From Adiantum capillus-veneris (lineage: Eukaryota > Streptophyta > Polypodiopsida > Polypodiales > Pteridaceae): DNA of 64,000 nucleotides. Location of the stretch: assembly GCA_014529385.2 (NCBI GenBank), contig CM043964.1:4580997-4644996 (forward strand), given 5' to 3'. Below, in pieces: positions 10,199-24,098 of this stretch. Position 1 is the first letter of the stretch. Each line of letters starts with the position of its first letter. The notes beneath the pieces were generated by a model. That model worked only from the letters and a program-made list of their open reading frames with translations, did not search any database and was not told the DNA's origin. The position numbers were made by a program, and so were the translations under genes.

Positions 10199-12368
10199 AT
10201 TACAGAGATCCGAAAAATGGCTATCACTACTTTGCCACCTCTTGAAGCACCTATCAAACATGTTTGTGAAGGTTGTAGTTTGGATAGGATGCAACATTTG
10301 AAGTTTCCAAAGGATGGTTCAGTTCAGGCCACATGCTAGAGTGCATAATAATGTTTATGGGTCCATGCAAACTGCATCCTTGGGCAATTACCTTTACTTT
10401 GTGACTTTTATTGTGTTAGGAAATAAGACGTAGCTAAATAGATAATTGAGTAGATTACTTAATGGAGAGAGACAGATTTAGAGAGAGAGAGAGAGAGAGA
10501 GAGTACACACGATATACGTGGTTCACCCAATGTGGGTTACGTCCACTGGAAAGCAGCCACTCAATGGCTTTAGTACTTCAAAACAAGAAGTAGTTTACAA
10601 AGGGATTATACCCTTAATGGAGCTCCCACCTTGCTTCACTCTCACCACCTCACACTCACCTTGTTGCATCAACTTCACACTATGAAATGTGTGTAGAATT
10701 GGCCTCCTTTTATAGGCCAAAAGGGCTGCCCTTGTGTAGATAAGTCCAAATCGGCGGACCCTCCAATCCGCCCATGTGTGGCCGCCCTTGAGAAGATAAG
10801 TCCGATTTTGAATTCGGCCACCGGCCCACCAGCCATTGACTTTCGACCACCGGCCACCAGCCATTGACTACCGGCCACCGGCCAACCGACTGTTGTTTTT
10901 CGACCACTTTCCGGCCGTCGTCCGGCCCTAAAGTTACCCCTGATTTTTGGCCGTGAAAATTTTGGTTTTCAGCGAGTGATTTTCCTTCACGCACGATGGC
11001 TTCTCCTCATAATGGGGGCCTTACAAATGTGCGCTTTTACCACAGAAATTTACAAGGGTAAATCAGGCTCCATACTTAACATATTGATGATTATTGTAGA
11101 CATGCATGGGTATATTCACTTAAAGAAAAGTACAAAGAATTTATGTGCTTCAAACAATTTTTGGCTATGGATGAAAATATCTTGAAATGTACTATGAACA
11201 CCCTCCGTTCAAATCCCGGGGGGGGGGGGATATATGTCTCATGAATTTAATATATTGTTGACTAGTCGTGGCATAAAACACCAATGTACAGTACCTTATA
11301 CACCTCAACAAAATGATGTTGATGAGAGGAAAATCAAGTCACTCATGGAAATGGTACAATGCATAGTTAAAAATCAAGCTTTGTTGCATTTGTTTTGGCT
11401 TGAGACCATCATGTGTGCTGCTTATGTACTAAGCAAATGTCCTACAAAAGCATTGCAGTCTATGAATCCATATGAAGCATGGCATGATAGAAAGCCTTCT
11501 ATTGAGCATATGCATGTTCTTGAATATGTGGAATATGCTTTGGTGCCACAAACACATCACAAAAAAATGGATGATAAGGCTATCAAATGTATTTTTGATG
11601 TTTATAGTACTAAAATAAAATATTACAGGTTATATCATCCGCAAACAAAGTGTTTCTTGGTCTCACATGATGTTGTGTTTGTAGAAGATTCTGTCGAGCC
11701 CTTGTTGTCATGTACTAGAGACGGTAATGTAACCTCACACAACATTTATGGCACTTTGTTGCCTCTTTGCAGTGGTGGAAGTTCAAATGTAGATTCCAAG
11801 GAGGCAAATGTACAGCCTATAGGGGTTTCTAAAAATGTTACAGATCAGCCTATTACTACTGATGTAGATGTACATGATGTACTTGATGAGGAAACCGCTG
11901 AGAATGAGCAAGCTAGAGGTATGCTTAAATAGCTGGTGCATAGTTTACGTGACAATAAACTGGATGCACTTTCATCTAGCAGCACTCGTTCAAGTTCTCA
12001 CCATGCATCTTGTGCATTAGATTTTTATGGTTTGGCTCTATCTAGCTTAAACAATTTTGAGGAACCTCTATCTTTTGATGAAGCACAGAATTCAAAAAGT
12101 TGGATGGATGCCAGGAAATCTGAATATGATGCACTTATAGAAAATGACACATTTACTTTATGTGATTTTCCTCCTAGCAAAAAGGCTGTTGGTACCGGAT
12201 GGTGAGATTGCTCGTTATAATGCTCAACTTCTTGCAAAGGGTTATGCACAACAAAAGGGCATAAAGTACAAGGAGACTTTCTCCCACTGTTGTATGGCAT
12301 TTTCTATGTACATTGGCAGTTCATTTTGATTGGGATGTACATCAGTTAGACAATGTACTTTATTTCTG
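10199..12368 (+). pseudogene. Decayed Ty1/copia pol fragment (integrase to start of RT)
   Basis: Base by base this follows the intact copia element at about 47660-49170: the integrase zinc region (KHVCEGC equivalent near 10256), the catalytic core, GAG-rich linker and the first RT blocks. It carries stop codons (for example at 11930), an internal deletion near 12200 that removes the codons for the segment around VYKLKR, and a 668-bp solo LTR inserted at 10414. Longest surviving frames are 11234-11932 and 11936-12205. There are no LTRs at its ends, so it is a truncated relic of the same or a sister family as the 45.5-50.7 kb copy. Confidence 0.85.
10414..11081. repeat. Solo LTR (668 bp) inside the copia relic
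   Basis: The sequence begins TGTTAGG and ends CTTAACA, giving short inverted ends, and is flanked by the direct repeat TATTG at 10409-10413 and 11082-11086. Removing it restores alignment of the surrounding copia pol with the intact copy. It contains a (GA)n run at about 10480-10502, an ACGTGGTTCACC...GGTTACGTCCAC block of a kind often seen in plant LTRs, and a short GGCCACC-type repeat near 10815-10890. Its parent family cannot be named from the LTR alone. Confidence 0.85.
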
Positions 12369-13249
<881 letters not shown>

Positions 13250-13786
13250 CTTTTTTAGTGCCAAGCCCAGGAAGAAGAGAGAGAAATTGAGAGTGTGCAT
13301 TAAAGTGGAAAGTAAGAGTGAGAGAGATAGAGAGTTTGCATTCAAACTGAAGGGGAGAGAGTGGCTCACCGTTAAACGGTGAGAGGTACTCTCTTGCTTC
13401 TGCTTATTTTTTCTTGTTGATTTTGGGTACCACCACGAAGGCAGACACCAAAGCTAGGACTTCCGCCAAACCTCGAAAGCGACGGCGCGACAATATCAAA
13501 GTGAATATTTCCTGTCTCTAGCTATTTGCACGCCTCACTCACTTTTGCTTTCATATAGCCACTCGTAGCAAACTTCCGTTAAAGTTTGTAAAATATCAAA
13601 ACTAGTCTTTCTTGGTGGGCCTTGCTATATAACATCTATCTATACTACAGATAAAGGGGGAGGGAACCCCCCCCCCCCCCCTGCCACGCGTCAGTGCCTA
13701 CTTAATCCGACGCCCTCGCGGAAGTGGCGTCTGAGCCAAACTGAGACAGCGGGAAAGCAAAGCGCAAGGCTCGATGTGCGCAGGTG

Positions 13787-13967
<181 letters not shown>

Positions 13968-14115
13968 GGCGAAGCCGCCAACCACACTAGTAATATATAA
14001 TAAGACATATATCAATTGACATTTATCATCTAGAGCTAAAGGGAATAAGAGAATGACTAATTGGCATTCCAATTACAATCGAATCCAGCTTATTGAACTT
14101 AGGGTCTAGGAGCCA

Positions 14116-14619
14116 CTATTGAAAGACATTTATGTTACCCTCGTTCGTCTTCATTTCAACTTTTGTAATGTCAGTTTGATTGTACAACTTATTCAAGGCA
14201 AGGTTGTTATAGTGTTGGATGTGTGATCTATGAGTATAGATTATCGTAGTAGAGTTGTTGATGTAGTCATGCACATGCAATTCATCTATAATACATGCAC
14301 CCAAGTTACAATTTATCTCATCTACAACTGGTTTTCTTTCACAAATAATGGTCAAGAACTGAAGAAATTCAGGGTTTGTTGTGTGTCTTATATAGCATGA
14401 CATCTTGTACAATGCTGCATGTAGCCAGTGGACCGAGCTTGTGATATGGCATGTGTTACAAATCTCTTGTGCGTGACTACAAAAACTGGGGTAGTTGGGC
14501 AAGATCATCGAGTAAAAGAACACATTTTTTGTTGAAGGGATTTGCGGATTTGCCAATGTATTGCTTGTTACGTTTACATTTTGTCTTTTGATAAGGTCAA
14601 AAGTCATTTGGGTTAACAT
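14116..14619 (-). CDS. Hypothetical 167-codon ORF
   Basis: An uninterrupted ORF in an otherwise unassigned stretch. It has scattered Cys and His residues (for example CSHAQEICNTCHIT near residue 47) but no pattern I can assign to a family. The sequence is too ordinary in composition to exclude chance, and no intron signals or neighbours support it. It ends 360 bases before a MITE. Confidence 0.2.
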   Translation of the reverse strand: MLTQMTFDLIKRQNVNVTSNTLANPQIPSTKNVFFYSMILPNYPSFCSHAQEICNTCHITSSVHWLHAALYKMSCYIRHTTNPEFLQFLTIICERKPVVDEINCNLGACIIDELHVHDYINNSTTIIYTHRSHIQHYNNLALNKLYNQTDITKVEMKTNEGNINVFQ

Positions 14620-14981
14620 GGATAGCTTGTCTATAATTTTAATATCTGCCTATTTTACGTCTAAATAGCGCTCATCGGTCTCATAAATAGAGAGGGGATA
14701 CTGTTGATTCGTGGTTGGTATCTTGAACTCGTAATAGACTATAGATGCAATGTTGCTAGGTCTTGTTGCTGCCGCTATGATAGCAAAGTGCCCAGCAATA
14801 ATACAGAAGCGAGGGCAATAAGAGTGTCTTTCATTTTTATGTCGACCTCGTAAATCACTATATATGTGAGGTATGATGCTGTGTAGGAGGGACATATTTC
14901 TAGATTGTGAGTAAAGATATCAAATTGCATGCTCCAATCTTTATACAATGCAGTAATTTTGTACCATGACCTAGCATATGG

Positions 14982-15269
14982 GGGTGAAAGCATGTTAACC
15001 TGTCATGATTTTTCATGTCCCGGATAATGCTAACTAGCACAATTTTGACATATGATAACTAGTACAATAACTTGAGCTACATCTCCAAGATCTATGACAT
15101 ATGATATATCAATAGAAAGCACTTGAAACAAGGAATCCAAATGTACAACGTCCGACAAATTTTGATATTATTTGTAAAAAATTTACCGGACGCCCAAATT
15201 TTTGAAGATGTGCTAACTTGAAATTGCTAACTAGCACAAAAAGCGCCACAGGTTAACATGCTTTCACCC
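14982..15269 (+). mobile_element. MITE, copy 1 (288 bp)
   Basis: The ends are inverted repeats: GGGTGAAAGCATGTTAACCT at the left and its reverse complement at the right. It is flanked by ATGG on both sides (14978-14981 and 15270-15273). The interior matches, in reverse orientation, the 288-bp copy at 22490-22777. There is no coding capacity. The 4-bp target duplication and GGGTG termini do not fit the common Stowaway (TA) or Tourist (TWA) types. Confidence 0.85.
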
Positions 15270-15273
15270 ATGG

Positions 15274-16156
15274 AGGATAAGCTAGTTTCAAGTTGACTGC
15301 AGTTTTCTCCCTAGCTTATTAACGATTGGATTGTAATCTTCTAGGTCTTGAGAACTTCAAATTGATACCTAGTACGGGAGAAACAAGGATGTATATAATA
15401 TGGAATCAATTATTTAGACACCTAGTATGGTATCAATTATTTAGAGGTAAAGTAATATGCACAAAGTGAATTCATTATTGCGATACACCACATGCATTCA
15501 CTACTTGTGTATTCACTATTGTAATACATCACATGCATTGGCTAGCAGCGGTATGCAAAGAATATTGTGTGTAACTAACATGTGTAGATGTTGATCGACA
15601 TCGAGTGTATAGTTCTAAAAACGAGATCCAAATAAATCGAAGCAAAGAAAATAACGCAAAAAATTCTAAAAGAAGCAAATAGATAAAGCATGAATGAAAT
15701 GCAACAACAAATGAGGTTCTTTACTGACCTGCAATGTTGTACTGATGCTTTTTGATTGTCCAATCAACAGGCCAATATTTGAGTCAAGCTACAAAAAGCA
15801 ATGTGAATAGTTAAACATATCATCATGCAATGAAACGTCACAAGCTGAAAGTACAAAGTATATAGTGTAGGTCATACAGAGGTGTCATACAAAAGTATGG
15901 TGAAGAGCTGGCATTGTGGTCTCTCCAAAAAATTTATAAGAAACGGAAGCCGTGCCCTCCCCCATAGCGTTTATGTGTTGCACCAAGCAAATGCATGTGC
16001 ATGGGAAACTGAATGCAGATAATGGACCTTCCAGTGTTGTCGAGTTGGAGTTGCACTTGTGTAATTGGAACGTTCATTGTTGTGAATATATGCCCTCCCT
16101 GCCATACACAAAACATGCAAATGTAACTTTATGTTCTGTGTTCCCTAATCAGTATT

Positions 16157-16162
<6 letters not shown>
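15274..16162. other. Unassigned stretch
   Basis: No ORF with a recognisable motif; AT-rich in places. Confidence 0.4.

Positions 16163-16189
<27 letters not shown>
16163..16189. repeat. (TG)13 microsatellite
   Basis: A 27-base TG tract that supplies the artefactual CVCV start of the ORF running into the aspartyl protease-like fragment. Confidence 0.95.
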
Positions 16190-16195
<6 letters not shown>

Positions 16196-16286
16196 TGTAA
16201 GCTACTTTGGTCATCAATCATGCCTTCTTGCCTCCTTGCTAGCTTACTTGAGTTATGTATTTTGCTTCCTAACTACACATGATAAT

Positions 16287-16505
16287 GGGCATCTTGAGGT
16301 CGGCATCCCTATATCGGAGGGCACTATATTCAGTCCGCTCGTCAATAATCCAAACAAGCATCTAGTGAACTACTATTACGTGACGCTCATGGGCATTAGT
16401 ACGGGTGGCGGTCCACTCGATATCATTCACCAATGCCTTTCCCTCGACATTGAGCTATCTGCCACTAATCCCCTCACACTCTCTGCTAAAAGTGCAAGTA
16501 GCTAA
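16287..16505 (+). pseudogene. Fragment resembling a plant A1-family aspartyl protease (C-terminal lobe)
   Basis: About 70 codons in one frame contain FSPLVNNPNKHLVNYYYVTL followed by MGISTGGGPLDI. In nepenthesin/CDR1-type plant aspartyl proteases the second lobe starts with a (T/S)PLv-NP block, then fYyV-L-gIsVGG, then l-i, so spacing and order fit. The catalytic DSGT that should follow is not present; the frame ends in unrelated sequence at 16505. No first lobe was found. It is most likely a captured or decayed exon. It could be chance, but matching three ordered motifs makes that less likely. Confidence 0.45.
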
Positions 16506-17190
16506 CCATCATAAGCTTCAGTGTGATCAATCGTGCTAAGCTTTTCTGCCCTCATTGTCCGCTTCGATGATTACTCTCGCCATGGATTGATCGCAAGAAA
16601 TATTTGATCTTTGAGAGTGCTCATCATGTCGGAAAGCATCCGAAGTACCCTCCATCTTGATGATTTGCAATATATAACAAGCTTTGAAAGGGCTCGGGTA
16701 CTCCTTTCCAGTCCTTCCCAGCTTGCTGCTTGCACGTACAAACATTGAAAAAAAGAATTGGTGTGAAACTTGAGAATTAGGCATGGGGAACTGCTGCAAT
16801 ATATCATTTCCATGAACATTGAAGCATGGTCGAGGGCACAAGGTTTTTGAATCTGCATGAGCTATAGTTGGAGCGGCATAATGTTGGCCACAACTAGTTG
16901 CACTTGTAGAAACGAGCCGAGTATGGTAGTTGAAGTTGAACATACTGTTCAGCTGGCCACTAGGTCTTGTTGCACACAAAGCTACTAAGATCGCTACGTG
17001 GGGAAAGATGCAAGTAGGCTAATAGTTAGGTATTCAGGCTTCACTGCAAAAGAAGGTTGATTCCACGAAGTGAATAAAATTAAAAAATCATTCTGTGTTG
17101 CTGAATTGCTCTTAGCAGCAGTTCGATCTGGAGTTCAAAGGTTCCAAGCATCTCTGAGCTTTGTTTGAAGGTTTGTCTCTGTACACTCTT

Positions 17191-17603
<413 letters not shown>

Positions 17604-17760
17604 TTAGTTCTATGCGGATGGATAAGTTTCCCTATGATCTTGGAGGAATTTTGGGGTCACTTTTGCATTTTTATGTCACTATTTGATGCAAGTGTTGAGC
17701 ATAAATTCTCAACTCTCTCTCTCTCTCTCGGTTAGGTCATGGGAAGCTTGATGATGAGTT

Positions 17761-17827
17761 TGTTGAGCTATATATAGAGACACTATATATAGCTCATATA
17801 TATAGTGTCTCTATATATAGCTCAACA
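17761..17827. repeat. Perfect palindrome: 31-bp arms, 5-bp spacer
   Basis: 17761-17791 (starting TGTTGAGCTATATATAGAGA) is the exact reverse complement of 17797-17827, with GCTCA between. It can form a long perfect hairpin or cruciform. It is not in any recognised gene. Confidence 0.95.
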
Positions 17828-17896
17828 GAGTTCTCCAAGGCGGGGCTTGTCATGGTTGAGAGGACAGGGGATCTATTGAGGGAAAAGGACCATGGG

Positions 17897-17898
<2 letters not shown>

Positions 17899-17938
<40 letters not shown>
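17899..17938. repeat. (CT)20 microsatellite
   Basis: A 40-base CT tract, on the opposite strand sense to the three GA tracts upstream. Confidence 0.97.
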
Positions 17939-17941
<3 letters not shown>

Positions 17942-18789
17942 GCTGGAATGGCCGCTTGCATGGGGGAGGCGGGCGGCTTTGACCTACGTGAAACCGGGCT
18001 GTGTTAAGCTTGCCAAGTTTTCCATGGGCCAAGGAGAGGAGTTTGCCATAGCCACTGTGTGGTTATTTTTTTCCATGGGACGGCCCTATTTTGGGGCACC
18101 CTACCCCATAAGGATCATACCCATAGCCAAAGTTGCACCATTGTTTGACAAGATGGTGCCCACCTTTGGCAAACAAGCTTTGTGATAGGATTGAAGCACG
18201 CATACACCATCGACGGGGCACAAGCTGTAGGAAATTGCAGAAGTTAAGGGACATAGTCCACAATTTTGGTAAGGAATAATGGGAAAGTTCCAAACAAGTA
18301 CAATTGAAGTCGGGAAAGCTCCAAAGAATCAAGGCTCATGGAAAGGCTTATCACCAACGAGGCTCAGAAAGGGGATGCATGCATGGATTTCGTGTCTATC
18401 ATTGAAGGGAAATTATCTATATCAATGTACAGATGTTGAACCTCTTTTATATGCAACAAAAATTGTAATAATTTGATCAAGATCCGACAATCTTATGGCT
18501 AGTCTTGGTCAGTACCAGTTTCTCACAATCGAGGTGATCCACAAGAGATGCTTAATTGCATTCGTAATTCTCCTTATTTCGCCATCAGGGCAAGACATTT
18601 TTGACAAGGATGCAGCATGCGGCAAATTGCAGCAACACCTTTGCAATTGTAGAATTTTCATGCATATGATGCATATCACAGTTACTAGTTCAAGGACTGC
18701 TTCAGATCCGATGGAGATGGCAATATAGTCATTTTCGATGGTTGGTAAGGACAATAACTTGAAATTTATGTTTCTCAATCATTTCAATT
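17939..18789. other. Unassigned stretch
   Basis: Several ORFs under 100 codons on both strands; none has a motif I can name. Confidence 0.4.
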
Positions 18790-19203
18790 TTGCAAATTTT
18801 TTGCATTAATCAACACAAGCTTCGAGACCATTGCTTATGGTGGAAGGGGAGCTTGTTCCAAGGGATGTTTGTTAAGGATAAATGTCTGCAAAGTGTAAGT
18901 ATGATTGACACTAAGTGCAAACAAGGTTGTTTAGCAGTGCATGCATGTACAGGCAAGGCATGTGGCTTGAATGATAAACCTGTGACTGTATGGTCAAAGT
19001 ACTCGGCATGGCCGATCACTACTTATTCTTTCACGATGTTGGCAAGCAATGCTAGGAGAGACCTCCTAGGCACGTTGTCCGCCATCGACGCACTCAACCA
19101 AGATTATGATCCTCCAATAGAGGAGCATGGCTCTGTACCTTACAATGGCATAGATGTTCTTCGTGACAATATGGCTACAATAAAGCATGTTACGCCATTG
19201 TAA
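18790..19203 (+). CDS. Hypothetical 137-codon ORF
   Basis: The ORF's second half (WSKYSAWPITTYSFTMLASN and IDALNQDYDPPIEEHG) looks like real protein, with a balanced composition and no repeats. The first 60 codons are Cys/Lys-rich and less convincing. I recognise no family. It may be a relic exon of a host gene or of a mobile element; no flanking splice sites are clear. Confidence 0.25.
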   Translation: MQIFCINQHKLRDHCLWWKGSLFQGMFVKDKCLQSVSMIDTKCKQGCLAVHACTGKACGLNDKPVTVWSKYSAWPITTYSFTMLASNARRDLLGTLSAIDALNQDYDPPIEEHGSVPYNGIDVLRDNMATIKHVTPL

Positions 19204-22200
19204 ATCGGCAACAATATGTGTTAGCTATGAGCACCAGAATTGCATGAATTCTTATGTGAAGCATGGCTTCCCTTTTTCCATTTGGCATAGCGGTTTCCAA
19301 AGTTGGGAATATGCTAATAGCATACTATCTTAGAGAAACTTGTCCAGATGTCTTTAGGTTTTTAAATCACACGAGGGCGTATCTCCCTCACTCAAGTAGC
19401 AAATATGGCTATGAGCCAGGTTCAAGCGATTTTTTATTTCAAAAACCTTAAAAAACCTCGCCATAGCACGACAACTAGGTTAGACAATTTCAAGTTTTCT
19501 TGTTTTAATACATTTTAACTTTTAAGTTGGAAAAAATTGACTATTGTACACAACAAAGTGCTTTAAAAAAATTTATGAGAAGCAAGGCTTCTACCCAGTA
19601 CCCAGATTCTGTCGCCGCTGACTTCAACTCAACAACATTGGCACACAGTTCTGGGCATACGACAACATGCGGTAATAAGCTCACAATTTACGTCCGACAA
19701 TGGCAAATTGTGATGTATCCCTGCTTGATTGTGCATGCCACTTCTCGTCTCGACTCAATCCGTCGACGATCGTCGTGCATGCCATGCCAATGAGATTGAC
19801 ATAATTCCATCTCATTACTATGCACGCTTCCGCTATAACACTAACTAGTCTGTCAAGGACAAGGTAAGTGACTGATATCTTAAAACATTTTTTATGTTTA
19901 TTCATAGGCAATGTGCCGTATTAAAGTCACCCTAATACAGTCACTCTCACATTCAAGGTAGATGGGTCAAGAAGTGACTTGTGTTCCATCTCTCTACAAG
20001 AGAGTTGTACCAACGCATTGTTGTACGCTTATAGGACAAGCCATTCCATGACACATACATGGTCTGCACTGAAGCATATGCCAGGGGCATACAACACATT
20101 AAAATAAGGGGTTTTCCTCAACCAAGCACTTATTCTCTCTCCGATTCCAAATCCTCTACAGGAATGATGAAATTCGGGTTTTAGTAAAATCTTTTTATGC
20201 CAATATGGTAACGAGAAGGGCTAAGAGCCATCTATTGCCACCTATTTTGGAGTGGCTAAGAGCCATCAATTGAGTACCCATCGATTATAATGGACAAGAA
20301 AGACTCTTGCCATTAGTGAATTTTTGGGAATTATTTTAGCACTACACACTTTACATGTCACAGTCAAGTTGATTTTTTGAATGTCTTAAACTTGTAAAGG
20401 GCTTATCTCTACCAAGCTGTATAGATAAGTCCACCATTTCAAACAGCATGAGTGTTCATAAAAACCCAAGATTATGGATTTTTGAGTGTGAAAAAGATCT
20501 AGTTGTGAATACAATTCCAATTTCAATGGAGCTCCTATTAGCACTAAGGGTGCCTATATGAGTACAGTTTGGGGTAAGACCCATCTCGTGATAACTAAAT
20601 TACTTAGTACGTGTTGATGGTCAATTCTTGGAACCTTCACACTTGCATTTTCAAGGAAGAAGTCTCCAGACTACCAAGGGGTAGTGAAAACTTTTCCACT
20701 TCCAAAGGAAAATGTAATGCCAAGGGCAAACCCAAGGGGGGTCTTGAACATAGGCCAAGGGTCGGCTGATAATTGAATAGTTTTCATGCAACATTCAACC
20801 AAGGGGTTTGACAATGTTGTTTTTTACCAAGGGGTGTGGATTGCAACGACAACACCCAAGTTTACATGTGCAATCCTACTTGCCTTTCACTACTTTCAAT
20901 TAGTGTTCCTAGGCCTTTTTAGGCGGGAAATTTGGACAGATGGTTCTCACTACAAATAAGGGAACACTTACGTTCACCTTCCAGGTACGCATTTGATTTA
21001 ATATTATGTTTTCTTTTCCAAGTAGAATACATCAACTTCTATGTTTTCATCCATTTTTTCTCTTCCACAAGATGACAAGGTCAGATAAGAGCCAAGAATT
21101 TGGGATGTCGTGTCCAAAATAATGCTTTCATTAATAAGCAGTTATAAACCCACTTGTGTGGTTTTATTTGGCACATGTTGTCACATGGGATGCAACATGG
21201 TCTAGGAACTCAAGGAGTTTGATTTAGCCAGTGTGGAGCAAGGCTAATGAGGGTCGCTCTCACTCCCATTGTAGAGTGTTTGCAGTTACCTCTATGCACA
21301 AGTACATCTTGTACTTAAAGGATGTTCTTTTTTTCAGACACCCTTACATGCGACATACTCCACATGTGGAGAATATGAGTCTCTGGGACTGACACTGACG
21401 CCCACTATTTCACGTATGTGTCACGACAAAGTCCATAGGTGCTGGTCAAATCCATTTTAAAGACCATTTTCAACACGTTGTATCAGGAACAATTTTAGTG
21501 GCCAGAAATTGTTGGATACTCAGAATGACTTGTTAAGCGCACAAGTGCTTCTCAACAACATTAATGGACGGTTGTTTATTCATATAGCAAGGCTATGAGT
21601 TGTTCATGAAAAGGCTTTATTGTTTGTACTTAGAAGTGATTAATGTTTCACCTTTGTTATGGTTTGAACTGTTTAGCACGGCTTGCAAATGATTGCAATA
21701 GAAAGTATTTAGTTTCCTTTCAGAACTATTTACATTCCTCTTTAATGTGTGCTAGGAGCACCACATTCTCCATCAGTATTAGCAAGGATGATCATGGATA
21801 TACACGTTCGGGTCAGTGTTTTACTAAATGCATGCACACTAAGTGTTATGGGCCCTAGTGTTTAGCAAAGGCTGATTTGGAGCGGTATGCATATTCATCA
21901 CATTATGCTATGAAGCATTTTGCACTCTATGTGCTATCTCTATGCGATTATGTTTGGATCTACCAATCACCAATAGAGGTCATGGCTAGGTTTGTTGGGT
22001 GCTTGTGGATCTTTCAAGTTAACCAAGATGGTTATTCAGGACATTGTTATTTTCTTAGCAATGTTGTACGGCATTGTGATATCTGCTTACCAGTCATTTG
22101 GAATACTGTATATAAACCATGGGGAATCCCACAAACCTCACTAATGTCAGTATCCAATGGGATAGGCACATTACAATGGTTATGCTATTGTCAGTTTCCA

Positions 22201-22489
22201 CGGGGATAGGCATATTACAAAGCATAATCTTGTGCTAAAGGATATGAAAAGTGCATACATTAGCACCAAACAATCCAATTAATAAGCATGTATTGCTCTA
22301 GTTGGAGTTTAAATTAAAGCAAGTTTGCGACTAGGTTTAGTCTCTTCTAGTATAATTCAGGTTCTCAACCTTAACCATGTGGTTGTTTACTGATACAAGA
22401 AGATAACAAGTCAAGGACTTAAACTTAGCTGATGAGTCACGTCAGCAAGTTACTTTTATGGAAAGTAAGAAGAGGTATTCTTTAGATAT
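19204..22489. other. 3.3-kb stretch with no assigned gene
   Basis: Only short ORFs without known motifs are present (longest 21877-22209, 110 codons). Around 20690-20780 a purine-rich run and repeated CCAAGGG words resemble the border of a gypsy LTR, but I cannot define an element. Confidence 0.4.
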
Positions 22490-22777
22490 GGGTGAAAGCA
22501 TATTAACATGTCGCGCTTTTTGTGCTAGTTAGCAGTTTCAAGTTAGCACATCTTCGAAAAGTTGGGCGTCCGGTAAATTTTTTACAAATAATATCAAAAT
22601 TTGTCGGAGGTTGTACATTTGGATTCCTTGTTTCAAGTGCTTTCTATTGATATATCATATGTCATAGATCTTGGAGATGTAGCTCAAGTTATTGTACTAG
22701 TTAGCATATGTCAAAATTGTGCTCGTTAGCATTGTCTGGGACATGAAAAAGCATGACATGTTAACATGCTTTCACCC
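22490..22777 (-). mobile_element. MITE, copy 2 (288 bp, inverted relative to copy 1)
   Basis: It begins GGGTGAAAGCATATTAACAT and ends with the reverse complement of GGGTGAAAGCATGTTAACAT. It is the same length as the copy at 14982-15269 and matches it along its length in reverse orientation, with scattered substitutions. The flanks are ATAT on both sides (22486-22489, 22778-22781). Confidence 0.85.
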
Positions 22778-24098
22778 ATATCTCTTAGTTGTGATAATTA
22801 GTTTATCATGCTTGTGTGAGTTCTAAATAGAATTTATATGTTATGTTGAATATGGATCAATTACACAAGACGGTTGCAAAGGGACAACAATGTTGAAAAT
22901 CAAGATACTCTTCTTGGTTTCATTGAACCTCCTACTAAACCGTGTTTTGGTCATTTAGATAGCTAGATCCGGAAAGGATTCCTCTGCCAAAAACATTAGT
23001 GTTCTTCAGAAGATGTTTTTCACTTTTGTTTTCGAAAACAAAAACTATTCTCCAAGGGGGAAGTAATGTCAGGCCAAGGGCTAGAGGGCACGGCCTACTG
23101 ACCTAGGGGGTTAGGGACCTAGGCCAAGGGCGGGACTAAAGGTGTGGACGTGGTGGGGTCCATTTAGAGAAAAGGGCCATGGGTCCTCCTAAAAAAGATT
23201 GGTTGGGAGGAGGATCCAGGATCTAGTCTCCCCTCAGCCTTTCACAAGTGGCATTTTATTCAAATCCTTGAACAAGGACACTTTAGGGTCCCTCTTTGGT
23301 ATCAAATAAGTGTTTAGGTAACTCACGTAAAGAATAATGTAAATGCAAAGGTCACAAGTATATGCTCGTTAACAATGTTCATAGAAGGGCTTTTCAATAA
23401 ACATAAACCTCTCTAACAATTATTGTAAGACCTCTCCATCTATGTGAGGTGCACAACTAAAAGTATGATGGCTAAAAGACACCCTAAGCTTTTGCTCATA
23501 AGCCCGTGTGTGTGTGTGTGCGCGTGCACCAAGTTCATGAATCCATCAAGTCACACCTTTGGTGTTCTTATTAAGTGTAAGGAGGCCACACACATGCACT
23601 TTCTTCTAGTCTCTTGTTTTTGTGACAATGCACTTATATATGTTTTTACTCTCAAGGTAGATTTGTGGCCCTCATAGTTTGGAACGATTGATTTCATAAA
23701 GCAAAGAGTAGTCTCTTTGCTTTATGATAGAAATTGACATTAAAGAGTACAAGCAATTGACATTACACAAGGAGTTTCCATGGATCTATTTTCTATATAG
23801 AAAGTTGGCACCTGGGTAGGATTTTCCTAGGTTGCCCTTCCTTTGACTTTTCTCCATACCGAGAGAATTGGTTTCTCCAGGTACCAAACTCCAAAGGGCG
23901 GGAATTATCTCTCTCTCTCTCTCTCTCTCACTAATTTTTCTTGACGTCTCTCTACCCTATCCCATACTTGCCCTAGGTTCTGTACTTGCAATTGCTTCAT
24001 TCTTGCTGCAATGGCATTCTTGTAAGACAGGTGCTCTTCCTCCTTCATGGCAGTCCTCAGTTGCATCCTCCTCCTTCGCGTCATTTTTTTGCTTTGGG
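22778..24098. other. Unassigned stretch with a possible LTR border near 23067
   Basis: A purine run (CCAAGGGGGAAGTAA at about 23052-23066) directly precedes TGTCAGGCCAAGGG, which has the look of a gypsy polypurine tract and LTR start. No partner LTR or pol sequence is linked to it. A (CT)n run lies at about 23909-23929. Confidence 0.35.

Noticed and set aside
16536-16979. Minus-strand 147-codon ORF as a second part of the aspartyl protease
   Set aside because: It lies on the opposite strand from the protease-like fragment and has no ordered motifs.
20690-20780. Purine-rich run and CCAAGGG words as a gypsy LTR border
   Set aside because: Similarity to the candidate border at 23052-23080 is short and patchy, with no pol sequence or second LTR.
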